64,000 bases of DNA from Pithys albifrons albifrons (Eukaryota; Chordata; Aves; Passeriformes; Thamnophilidae), in assembly GCF_047495875.1 (NCBI RefSeq), contig NC_092462.1, forward strand, positions 33,612,523-33,676,522. Direction: 5' to 3'. Shown piece after piece: positions 11,213 through 22,250 of the stretch. How positions within the stretch are numbered: position 1 is the stretch's first letter; every line of letters starts with the position of its first letter. The position numbers and the translations under genes are program-made. Under the pieces are notes generated by a model. It made no database searches. It worked only from the letters and a program-made list of their open reading frames with translations, and was not told the origin of the DNA.

Positions 11213-14200
11213 TAAAGAAGAAAGAAAAACAACCAGTTCCTTTATTACGTGTGAAAACTTTGTGCTAGAATACCAGAAAACAGATAAAATACAGTGCATT
11301 TATAACAAAAGGGAAATACTAAAAAAAGAAACAACAAACAATAAAAAAGTAAAATACTAAGTAGGGCATATAGGAGACAAATAAAGATGAAACTGGTTTG
11401 GTTGATTCCTGATGTGGTATCATGAAAATGGAAAGAAATATGATAATGAAAGGAGAACTGTGGTAACCTCAGAGATAATTTCTTTAAAAGGGGCAAATAT
11501 ATGAAAGGAGGAATAGCTTAAAAATGTGGCATGGATGAGTTGATAGCTTCAAAAAAGATATGTCAATCCCTGCCTGTCAGAAAAGAACAGTGTTTAAGAA
11601 TACAGTTCCTTAACAAAAAAATACCAAAAGAAAATGAGCAGAGTACACAAAAGAGAGACTACTTCTAAACTAAGCTCTCTGTTTGGGAGAACATGAAATT
11701 AGAAAACGAGATGGAAGGCACCTCAAGATGTTATGACATTTCTTCATCAAAAGATATGATCCACTAAATCGAAACTGTTTCTGATAGTTTTTTTAATCTC
11801 CTCCTAAAAGTGTCTGAGAAGCCTGAAGTCTAAGAGAAGCCATCTTGGAAAGTAGAAAAAAATTCTATGCCATTTTCAACAAAGTCTACTTAATGATTTC
11901 CCAATGAATTACAAAAGCTGTTACCAGAGGTAAGGCTTAAATTTGAGAAGGACTAAGGGAAACATAGGAATCTGCTTTCCACAACAACTTTTCCAAGTCT
12001 TATATATTCCTTTTTTTTTTAAGCTTTTTATGTTAAATACAATTCATTTGTATGTACTTGTGTTTTTTCTTAGAAGCAGTACTGCACAAATAATGCTTCT
12101 AATAGGGATATTTTAAAAGATATTGACATACTGGAATTCCACTCAAAGATGATTATCCATACTACAAGACCACTTGAACTTCTCTGTTTTATTGGGGATG
12201 ATATTGACTTGCCAGACAGTCCTATTGTATTTTTACAGCATTATTTATTGTTGTTGAGGTGGGTTTTCTTGAAAAAGGAGTATTTGTATATCAAAACCAT
12301 TATTTGAAAATTGTATAGTTTTATGTTTATTTACAGGCTGCCAGGGTATTTTCTGATACCAGGGCTGTATTTTGATGTGAAAATGGCAATTTCAAATAAT
12401 AAGCAAACTAGATTATTTGAGGTTATAATGTATCCCTCAAACTAATAAAACTGTGGGTTCAGCTTGCAAACATCCTTTGTGTGTGTTCAGCTTGCAGTCC
12501 TGTGTTGTGACATTTATTATCTCACTTTCTACCACTTTGATTTTTCATTTTGTAAATAAACCTACACATTTGAAGATACCACAGTTTGAATATTACAAGA
12601 ATGAAGCAGGAGGAGAAAGGAGAGTTGCTATTGTTTTCAGTGGAAACTGTGCATTTTTCCCAATTAATCAAAATTTCATCTCATTTCCCCAAGAAATTAA
12701 TTCTAAGTCTCAAAAAACCCAAACAAAATGAAGAATTTTTCAAGTCAAAATCTCTCAGATATCTGTCTTAAACACTGAGCTTTACTCTTTTTTGTTTCTG
12801 ATTTCAATTTTACACCCTAACAGTCTAACAAAATAAAGGACAGAACACACATATATTACTAGAAGGAAGGTGTCTTGGAGATGCATTTATTTGTATTTTA
12901 CTGCTGCCAACCTATTTTATCACTACAGAACTTAATAAGTTAATATACTCTTGTTAAATTAATACTGGTGCACTTGGTTACCTGACTTTAAATAAGTAAG
13001 CACCAAGCTGCCAATTCCTTGCTTCCATCTTTGAATCATGAATTTGTGGAGAAATTTAGAACTTTCTTGGATTCAGCCAAGGAGAGGTTAAGAATGAATG
13101 TTTGGGTTTTATATGAGCAAAGAATGTCACAGAATGGGTAAACTAGATTATAGTTTTTTCAAATGAAAGATCAAGTAATAAAATAATGGACACTAAAATA
13201 AAGCAAAAATAAAAAGCAATTTATGAGAAAAGTACAGTAATATAATAAGTAGTCACTCAGGTGATAAACTAGAAGACTAATAAAAAAACCAGCAAACAGA
13301 AACAAGCAGCAGGAGACAAAAGAACTGGAAATTCACTAGTAAATAGGCACTACAGTGGAAATGTGAGTGTACCTGGGGGAAAGATGGCAAAACCCCCACA
13401 CTCATCTGCTGCACATATCTCAAAATCTGTGCTAGAGGAAGGTGTTCTCTTAATTGTGAGATCTATATTTATTAAGATAATTGAAATAGCAAAGCCTGAA
13501 GGAAAAATTGCCCTGGTGATGTACAGCTTGCTCCTTGATACCTTGCAGTTGTTTCTCCCAACATGTAATGCTGGGGATCAGGCTCTGCAAAGTGCTCTTA
13601 GCATGGAAGGCAGGCAGAAAACACTGCAGTCCAGATTTTTTTTTTCCAGTCTGCAGATATTAAAGTTACAAACGACCCCTCCATCATTTCACTGTGAAGC
13701 TAATATTAAAGTTTCACCTTCCTGCTGATGGCATCGATACTGCAGATCAACTCTATTTTTTGTCCCATATACTGGCAGCCTTCATAAGGATTACTATGAT
13801 ATGTCTTCCAGAATAGTAAATGTTGTTTAAATTGCTATGTGGATCAGAGAAACAGACCTCCATGAATTAGAAGATTGTGCTTCATGCAGAAGGGTGTGTA
13901 AGCATCGTGGTAGCTACTTTGCCTTGAGAAAATGATACAATTTTACTTGGGAATTAATTGAATTTGTTAGAAAGAATAATCTCCAGGTTCAATATTATTT
14001 GCTTCCAACTTTCTCAAACACTGCACTAGTGTAGGAGCCAAAAGGAAACAACCAAATTGCCTTAAGTTTTAGATAACCACAGGAAGCAAAACCCAGTGAT
14101 GGCTGGAATGGTCAAGTATAACAATATATAATCATAAGAAAAAAAAAAGGAATGTTTTGAGTGGTTTTCTTTAAATAGCTTTTGGTGGCTGGTTTTATCT

Positions 14201-15375
14201 GTTCACATCACTGCAGTGAGGGTTAATCCAGTGTGCACTTTAAATAAGAGAAGGCATTGCATGCTCCCTAACAAACTGCTGCCTTTAAGTTCTACTTTCC
14301 CTAATGCTGAATGATCAGCAATAAGAGCTGAGAACAACTTCCTTTTACCATTAGTTAAAGTAATGTAAAGTTGCCATTCTTTACTCACTGAGATGATCCT
14401 GTAAATTTCAAAGGAAATGACAGCATAGTAAGTAATTGTTGAGTTTATGACTCCTATTGAAATATCAGTGACAAGTGTTTTATTTCTACAAAGAGCTGTT
14501 AAAGTGTTACTCTAATGTATTTCTGAATATTTGTAAAAGGAAGGGGTGGTTATTATTTGCCATTATTTCAAATGTATTGTTCAGTACATTCAATTTTCTT
14601 CTTATATCTATGGAAATAGAGTTGAATCTTATATAAAGTGCCTTCTGCTATATTTTGTTTGCTGAAAGAGATACACTGTCAGTTTTTGAAGCTAAATTGG
14701 GAAGTCAAACTAGCAGTTTCCTTCATATATTAGTCTTATATTTATTTTCATTATTAATAATGTGCAGGCCATACATATATTTTCTTTTGGAATTGTACTT
14801 TAAAATTTAGATATTATAATTTAGAAGAATATAGAAAATAAATTGGCAGGAGTTTCATTGAAACAGATATGGTTGGTAACATAATCAGATTTTTGTAAGG
14901 CATTGGTAATGCAGAAGTTTCAGTTCTCTCTATAGAATTCTAAATTTTCCACAGCTCTGTTTTGAGCTCTTATGAGCTTTCATTCTGAACTTAGAAACTT
15001 CAAGCCAGACCTCACTCCACACTTTCCAGCAACCTAGATAACATTGAAGATTTTCATAGACTGGGTTTGGCTGTACATTTTCTTCATGGCAGCCTGTACG
15101 GTACTATATTTTGAATTTGTGACTAAAGCAAAATTTTTAGGCTACTGGTGAGCAGTACTGGCACAGCATTAAGGCCTTTTCTTTTTCCCACTCTACCTCC
15201 CTCCAAGGTAGCAGGCTGGGAGTGGGAAAGAAACTGGGAGTGGATATGGTCAGGAGAGCTAACCCATGTTGGCCAAAGGGATGTGCCACGCCATACGACA
15301 TTGTGCTGAATCATAAATGAAAATTAGGAGGAATGGACATAATTTGTGGTTATGGGTTTCATCTTTCCAAGTAAA
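11213..15375. other. Unique AT-rich non-coding stretch
   Basis: No mobile element is recognised. The segment 14160-14420 has fewer simple tracts and several TAAT-type sites and may be a conserved non-coding element, though this cannot be judged from one sequence. A 121-codon frame at 13363-13728 starts at GTG and has no domain. Confidence 0.5.
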
Positions 15376-16400
15376 CCACAGAATCACAAAGTATGCTGGG
15401 TTGGAAGGGACCCACAAGGACCATCAAGACCAACTCCTGATCCTGCACAGGACCATTCCCCAAAGTCACACCGTGTGTCCAAGATTACTGTCCATACACT
15501 TCCTGAACTCTGTCAGACTTCATGCTGTGACCACTTCCCTGGGGAGCCTGTTCCAGTGCCCAGCACTGTCTAGGTGAAGAACCTTTTTCTAGTATCCAAC
15601 CTAAACCTCTCCTGACACAACTTCAGGCTATTCCCTTGGGTCCTGTCACTGGTCACCACAGAGATCAGTGTCTGCCTCTCCTCTTCCCCTCACAAGGAAG
15701 TTGTAACTGCAATGAGGTCTCCCCTCAGTCTCCTCTTCTCCAGGCCGAGCAGACCAAGCCCTCAGCTGTTCTCATACAGCTTCGTATTACAGCTACCCTT
15801 CTTTTCCTGTTAACAGATGTGGGGTACAGGTAGTCTTGTTTTAGGGGGTCCCACTAGTCTCAGAAGGATCTTCTCCTACCTCGTCAATTGTGTGGCCTTC
15901 TAGTTCCAGAGCCTCATACCTGTTGTAGAAGGTACTGTCCTACCTGTCAGAATCTGAGAAGGAGGAAGAACCTTTCTCCTGGTACATGCAGACTGTCTTT
16001 CAGCCTTCATCTTTAACAGACCCTTGACTAACATTCTTTAAATAATTACCTTGCAGGGTTCTCAGTGCAGCTGCTTCTCCACTACAATGAAGGTTTGAGA
16101 CTCAGAAGACTGGTGTCTCTAAAGATAATCAGTCTCCCTCTTGCTTGTTTGCTTGAATACTATGAAGCCTGTTCGCTTCTCCTAGGAGCACCTTCACCTG
16201 GCAACACAGTTCTTCAGCCACAGTAACCCTTCTAAAAATAAATATTTGTCAGCTCCAGCCTCACAAAGGGCCAAGTCATTAGGCATTCCTGCCACCCTGT
16301 GACCTGGAGAGCTCTGTCTGCCATCAGCAGGTCTGGCTGGCTGGAGGCCTCTGACATGGCTGGTTCAGTGACTCCTGCAGCTACTGGGGATCAAACTTTA
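15376..16400 (-). mobile_element. CR1 LINE, internally deleted, ORF1 joined to 3' end
   Basis: Read on the minus strand, this copy starts with 5' and ORF1-like sequence (right side, 5' end uncertain). Near 15783 it passes straight into the CR1 3' segment, starting AGCTGTATGAGAACAGCTGA, and ends at a degenerate tail near 15376. The reverse-transcriptase ORF is missing. The 3' segment is ordinary CR1 (CCTGTTCCAGTGCCCAGC on the plus strand near 15548). The junction lies in the ORF1 region that would hold the GDS motif, so it differs from the junction in the 34309-35865 copy. Many stops make it inactive. The element class is secure; the 5' boundary is approximate. Confidence 0.75.
15783..16210 (-). 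pseudogene. CR1 ORF1 remnant
   Basis: Minus-strand translation gives VLLGEANRLHSIQANKQEGD near 16100-16190, resembling the coiled-coil part of avian CR1 ORF1. Further on it gives FYNRYEALELEGHTIDEVGE near 15870-15930, which matches the NRYEALELEG motif of ORF1. ORF1 of CR1 encodes a nucleic-acid-binding protein with an SGNH esterase domain; here the frame stops before the esterase core, where the 3' end of the element takes over. Stops and frame changes separate the recognisable pieces, so this is a relic. The identification rests on remembered family motifs. Confidence 0.6.
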
Positions 16401-17316
16401 CGGTGACTCAACATCATACTGAAGAAGCTTAAACTAGTGTGTTAATAACACTGGGACTGAAAGGACTTAGGTTTTTCAGGAATTAGCTGGACATCTGCCT
16501 GTTAAAAACAAATAGTGAATGAATTCCTTCATTTTCTATGTTTGTGTATATAGTTTTTCTTCATTTATTAAACTTCCCTTATCTCAAACTATGAGTTTTT
16601 CTGATTTAGGCCCTTCAAAATCATTCCCCTTGTCAGCTGTGGGGGTGAGTGAGTAGGTGGGTGGGTTCTTACCTCCAACCTGATGTCAATGACACATATG
16701 ATTATAAGGAGGTAAGGAGAAAAACAAGGCTTCCCAAATGGTCAGTAAGATTTTCAGAGAACATTTTTTGACATCCGTTAGAGGCACTAGAAGAAGTAAT
16801 AAGGCTTTATTTGGGCTGCAGATAGGAGAAATGGAATATAAAGGGCTTTTTATCGATGTGGTTTTTTGAATGTTAGTGATTGGTGTTAGCTAAGGAAGGG
16901 GGAGGCTGAAAGAAACCAGGGTGGGGGCAGGGACCTTAGGGAAGACAGGGTTTGAAGATGAGGTACTGGAAGAGAATACAGGAATTTTGCTCTGCCCCTT
17001 TCCAGAAGCTGTCTTGCAAGTACCTCAGGATCATCAGCAAGAGAGAATTCTGAAAGGAAGAGGCAACAGGTGATTGTTTGGTGTACAGTCACTGCTAAAA
17101 GAACTAATTTCTTCTCTAGAAGAGGCAAAACAAGCACTGTCAACAAAGGTATTTATTTACTTGGCATATGGTTAATAGTAACCTAGCAACTTTGCTCTAC
17201 ATAAATTTACTTTATTACATTTGTGAAAATATTTTTTCTTTAATTTCTCTCCCTCTATACTGAGAAATGATATATCAGAAGAAAGAGTATGCAAATACAC
17301 TGGTGTATCCAGGTAG
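16401..17316. other. Mostly unique stretch
   Basis: No repeat is recognised with confidence beyond the CR1 border, whose position is uncertain by about 100 bases. A minus-strand frame at 16886-17146 shows no domain. Confidence 0.45.
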
Positions 17317-17432
17317 ATTTTTTTTGTGCGGTTTTGATGTTTATTTGTTTTAGGGTTTTTTTGGTGTGGTTATGTTTTGTTTTGTTTTCTTTGTTTTGGT
17401 TTGGTTTTTGTTTGGGTTTTTTTTGTTATTTT
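17317..17432 (+). repeat. T/G-rich simple tract (long)
   Basis: About 115 bases made almost only of T runs with G, GG or GGG, including (TTTTG) and (TTTGG) steps. It is the longest tract of this type in the window. The overlapping open frame is a composition artefact rich in F, V, L and C. Confidence 0.85.
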
Positions 17433-20400
17433 TTACAGCTATCCTGCTTTGCACATATCAAAAACAGAGAGAAGGAAGTATAATGATGGAAAAAAAACCC
17501 CAAACAACACTACCCAAAACTGAAACAAAGGGAATGCTCTAAATCATGAAAAATTCAAGTGTACCATTTCTCTGAGTTAGGTCAATTGAGAGTTGAATAA
17601 GTCTTGCATAACCCGCAGACAAATAAAAGTTCTGAACCAAGATATGAGGTGTTCCACCTTAGTCATTCTCATTTTTGAAATGGAGCAAAGTCCAGAAAAC
17701 TTTGATTTCATACATAAAAGTTTTATAACACTATTTTCTTTTAAATCTTTATTTTTATCTTAGTATTTAGAGTTATGTAGACAGCTTCTTGTAAGGGTTG
17801 TGTGCACTGAACTCACTAGATTTCAGTTAAATTTTTGTGAATATTATTTTTGGTTTTGTCTTTTTACTCTATTCCCTTGGTGGTACATTTTACAGCAGGC
17901 AGACATGCATACTCACAGTGCATTGAAATAGAAAGAAATAGTCTACTGTAGTCTTCCAAAAGAAATAGTCTACTGTATTTTTCTGATGGTGTGCACCATT
18001 TTTAATTTTTGTAAAGTCTAGGAAAACCAGTTAGTCCAAAATCAGTAAGTCTAAATGTGGCTTGACATAAAATTATTTCATATTTCATGAAAATTCAGGC
18101 CTGCACTACGGTAAATGTAATTTTTGTATACAGAGCATATTCTTGGCCAGATACACTGCAAAGATCCAGGTTGCCTAATTTAGCCACTTCATGCATAAAT
18201 CACAGGCGATTGGCTCTGGCACACTCATTATAAGTATCCAACTTACAGTCTCTCCATGGGTTCAAGCTTGGATGGATCTAAAACCATCCTGGCCATATTG
18301 GCCAGATATGAGCTCTTTCTTGATAGTAAAAGACCTGTTAGTAAAGACTCCAACTTAGTGTACTTTGCCTTTCATTGTAACTTCCATTACCAGAAAAACT
18401 GGTTGTCATAACTTTCAGCAAGAGGATCCACAGATTAATGCAAAGCAAGCAAGTGGTCCCCTGGAAGACCCTACTGCCTTATTTTGTGATTTAATTCTTT
18501 CCTTCTGTGCTGAAGTAATTTTTTGGGGGAGAGATTTGATTTCACTTGCCTGCATATAGTACTTTATTCTGGTCTTTATTCCTTATTGAATTTTATCTTA
18601 TTGATTTCAGCCTGTTTCTCCAGTCCATCAAGAACATGGTGAATTCTAATCCTATCCTCTAAAGTGTTTTCAAACATTCCCACAAGATTTTATAGAGAAA
18701 CACTTATTCCATAACGGAAAGCATTAATGGAGGTATTGACCACTGTCTTGCCCAATTCAGACCACTGCAAAACTCCCCTAATGCAGCCTGAGAGTAAGTT
18801 AGGAATCAGTAAAGTGAGTATCAAAAAAGTAGTGGTTCCTAAGGTTTCATGTCTACACTGTGGTCCAAGCCAATTCTCAGACTGTGAAATTTAAAAAGGC
18901 AAAAAACCCATACTGTTTTGATTTTATTTCTTTCTAATAAATTTACTGGTAATTTGACCATTTGACACCTTTTTATTCTATTCAATAAAATTCTGATATT
19001 TTAAAATTGATTCAGCAATTTTGCTTATAGTACCTCTTTAATGCATGAAGCTTCTCAGGAACGATAGCATGTTTAAGTAATTTTTCCATCAGGGATGTAT
19101 CTCTGGAAATTGCAGCTGGATATGTTATGTCAGTTACTTCACTACTTTTAGGATTTAGAAGCAACATAAACTATTAGCACAGCTCCTCATTTTCAGGCTT
19201 GTGTCTTAAGCATGTAATTTGTCCTTTGACTGCATTAGTTTTCATTGGTTTGAGCACAATAGAGAGACAGACATGGTAAGTTTATTCCCAAGTACTTGAA
19301 ACTGTAACCTACTGAATTTCTGTCATAGAAATAGCCTTCACTGACACATCTCTAGCCTGTTACTTGGCAACCTTGACACATTAGGTATTAGCTGACATCG
19401 ATGTCACTTTCTTACCATGAAAAAAAAAAAGACTGAAGCTTTAAATAGACAAACCAAAGATGAGCTCTGTCTTTCCCAACCGGTACACCATTTTTTTTTC
19501 TATTTTTGACAGTTCTTTCTGTCAAAGTCTATACTATTAACAATTATTCAAAACAGAGAATATACCTCTGACATCTAGTCTATAAATAGAGAATTATCTA
19601 CCAGCAGACACAATAGAGCTTTATATTTCATGTTGCTATCAATGTCCAGTAATGTCTTCTTACCATTATTCTTTTCTGTGCCTTCTTTTTCTTTGGAAGG
19701 ACAAAAGAAAAAGAGAAATTGGCAAAGACTCTCTCTATAATGTTGGTATGAAAATAGACCACATATTTCAATTCAAATAAGTATCATAACATCTAAGAAA
19801 CAAGACTATATCTTTTATGTAATAAGGCTGAATTCCTAACAAGGATAATGAGTATTTTCTGTATACAGAAGGGCCAGAAAGATGCTGACATGTGTTATTC
19901 ATTTAACTGAGTCAATATAGAGGTTATTATGTCTTTCATCTGTCCCAAGGACAGATCAAATACCAGCGGTCTTTTTAAGTGCAATATATATTGTTGTGAA
20001 AGATGTGAGATCCAGTCCCTAAACCATAAGAGAAAGTAAAATCATCACTATAAATCTAATCATCAGATGAGGAACATCTGATTGAAGAAGACAAGTCATC
20101 AGCTTTAGTTTAACAAAAAAGATTTATTGCACTCAGAAATAACATAAATTATGGAAATCTCTTTGATTTGCTAAGAATAATTCACTTTTGTTATAGCTTC
20201 CAGTCTCAAAACACTTCATAAATCCATTTGATTAACGCAAAATATGTTTTTTTCCTTACTTCCACTTTTGCTAACTTTGGAAAAAAAAAACCCAGATCAA
20301 ATAAACTCTACAGAACATATACAAGACAAGACTTTTAGTCCAACCTCAGTTATGTTGTCTAAATAGCTGGTGTTGCTAGAATAGATTGTAAACTTATATA

Positions 20401-20529
20401 GTGAGTGAAATGGTATTGCCATTTCAAGATGCCTAAGAACTTCAACAAATGACAAAGATCAGATTTATGTCATTTATTGTCAGGCAATTTACAGCTTCTT
20501 CTGTTCTATCCAAGGACCTCAAAGATAGG
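17433..20529. other. Unique AT-rich stretch with a short direct repeat
   Basis: No mobile element is recognised. A 19-base direct repeat (AAAGAAATAGTCTACTGTA) occurs at 17932-17950 and 17959-17977, separated by 8 bases. The rest is unique sequence without gene signals that I can support. Confidence 0.55.
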
Positions 20530-20565
20530 TTTCTTTTTCTTTCTTTTTTCTTTTTTTCTTTCCTT
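20530..20565 (+). repeat. Homopyrimidine tract
   Basis: A run of about 36 T and C bases with no purine, lying about 60 bases upstream of the first 5S SINE copy. It could form triplex DNA, but nothing shows a function. I see no sequence link to the SINE. Confidence 0.8.
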
Positions 20566-20622
20566 GGACTAGAAAATTTAGAAAACATGCCAGTCAAACT
20601 TTGTAACTAGACTACAAGGCAG

Positions 20623-20931
20623 TTAAATGCCTCCCAGACAACCAATCCCATCCGATCTCGGAAGCTCAGCAGGGTCAGCCCCCGTTAGTACTTGGATGGG
20701 AGACCTCCTGACAATACTGGGGGCTGTAGATTCTGGTCCTGAAGACTTCATTGTTACTGTCCAAGCTCGCTCGGCCCTGGCAGGTGAACCTTAGGAGTTA
20801 AAGGGTGGGGTCAGTTCCACGCACGCTGTGCCTCATCTGAAAAAATGCACTGCGCAGGCTCAAAGGACACATCCACGTGGGTAAAGCCTTTCCCAAATCT
20901 TTGTTCATGAAGCCTGGCCTAACGTACATAC
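20623..20931 (+). mobile_element. 5S rRNA-derived SINE, long form
   Basis: The head (20623-20729) is clearly 5S rRNA-like: GATCTCGGAAGCTCAGCAGG, then TAGTACTTGGATGGGAGACC, then GGGGGCTGTAG. A 74-base middle segment (20730-20803) follows, then a tail (20804-20931) shared with the copy at 62027-62275, including CACGTGGG and CCCAAATCTT, ending in a short ACATACA remnant. Because the tail lies beyond any 5S gene and is shared, this is a SINE rather than a 5S pseudogene. By eye the head is roughly 85-88% identical to the other copy, and CpG sites are often TpG or CpA, so it is older. No clean target-site duplication is seen. It is non-autonomous, presumed to be transcribed by Pol III from 5S-type internal boxes and moved by a LINE. 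Confidence 0.9.
20663..20708 (+). promoter_or_regulatory. 5S-type internal Pol III promoter (A and C boxes)
   Basis: A-box AGCTCAGCAGGGTC at 20663-20676 has one change from the usual AGCTAAGCAGGGTC. C-box TTGGATGGGAGACC starts at 20692. In 5S genes these bind TFIIIA and recruit Pol III. Activity here is inferred only. Confidence 0.65.
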
Positions 20932-21729
20932 AGGAAAGTATTTAATAATTTAAATCTTCAAGTTTGTTGTCATTATCCTGCCAAGTCTCTGTTTATGCCT
21001 TGTCTTGATATAGGTCACTTGGGCCTAGAAGAAGATGGTGGCATAGAGGGAGCCTGTGATTACTGCTGCTTTCCTCACCTCCTCGCTGGTGCAGCTGTAT
21101 GACCTGCTGTAGCTCAGAAAATTCTGCTGGCATTTAGGGAAGTTTTATGAATCTCTCTAAATCTTATAAGTTAATTGTAAATGGAAACTGTTCTGGGGAT
21201 GAGAGTCATGAGAGCAAAAGGTAGTGTACTAGAAGGGATAGGAAACTGGTATGATGCAAATTTGAAACTAATGGTTGTATTGTGTGACTAATGGGGGTAC
21301 TCAGTGCAGAAAAAAAATACAGTTGTGAGGCTTAGAAGAAATATGAGACAGAAGAAAATATGAGAATATTGAAAAAATCAAAATGGAAACTTTTATGCAC
21401 TAGTTTGACCCAGTTGGACACATAAGAGGATACTGCCATGGAAAGTGAGAACAAAGTTGTATAATTTCTGCATAGTCAAAGAAGAGGTGGAAACTGAAAT
21501 ACAAGGGAAATGATTAAACAGAATGACCAAGAACTAGCACAAGTACAAAACTTTTCACAGCAAGAAGTCAAGACCAGTTAGAAGTGTTGCATTCAAATGA
21601 TATAAGAGAATTTTTATCTATGGCAAAGATCCTCAGTTTGCCAGGATGTGTCCCTTTATATTATCTGCTGAGCAAAACAAGAAAACTTGTTTCCTTTGAT
21701 CTGACATCCATTGTACCATTTTAAAAACA
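20932..21729. other. Mostly unique stretch
   Basis: The first 200 bases (to about 21130) are somewhat richer in G+C, with GAAGATGGTGGCATAGAGGG near 21031; I cannot place them in a known repeat. No gene is seen. Confidence 0.45.
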
Positions 21730-22250
21730 GGTACAAAATCTACCACCATCAAAGTTTTGGTTGATGAAAAAATGCATGATGCAGTAATGTTGGCAGTGTT
21801 GAAGGATGGCTTAATGATGCACCACTGGAATAATTGCGAGGTGTCAAAACCAAGGATGAATATCTACAGATTCAGTGAAGGATTGGCTGTACATCATTTG
21901 GATCAGAAGACCAAGTGTGAAGTTAAGAAAAAGAAAAATAATTGTACTAGATGTATTCAAAGACCATCTAACACCAGCTGTGAAGAACATAGGCAAGAAA
22001 ATGAGTATGGACCTTGTGGTTATATCAAGAGGAATGACATCAAAACTCTTTGTGTGGTAGTGAACATGACCGTAAAAACCATTTAAAAAAATCTTCATAT
22101 TTAGAATGGCTATGGGCAGGGATAATGCTCTGCATCTATAGGAAAAATATGGAGTAGTGAAAAACTACCAGTCATTTCAGGAGACATCAGATCAGATAAA
22201 TCCAGAACTTAATGTTTTTAAGAAATAGTGTGTTTTAAATTCCACGGATA
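21730..22250 (+). pseudogene. pogo/Tigger-type transposase relic
   Basis: Translations in two frames line up with the DDE domain of Tigger/pogo transposases. VMLAVLKDG (near 21785) corresponds to the VTLAVLADG-like strand. IVLDVFKDHLTPAVKN (21941-21990) corresponds to the strand with the second catalytic Asp (codon 21950-21952) and following His. LVVISRGMTSKL (about 22012-22045) corresponds to the VIPGGxTSxLQPLD motif. LCVVVNMTVKTI (22048-22083), back in the first frame, corresponds to the VNKPFK region. The pieces need frame changes and the key LQPLD core is altered, so it cannot encode an active enzyme. No terminal inverted repeats are identified. It may be an old transposon or a decayed copy of a domesticated TIGD/JRK-like gene. 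The 3' limit is a guess. Confidence 0.55.

Noticed and set aside
13363..13728. 121-codon plus-strand open frame
   Set aside because: GTG start, no domain and no clear exon borders.
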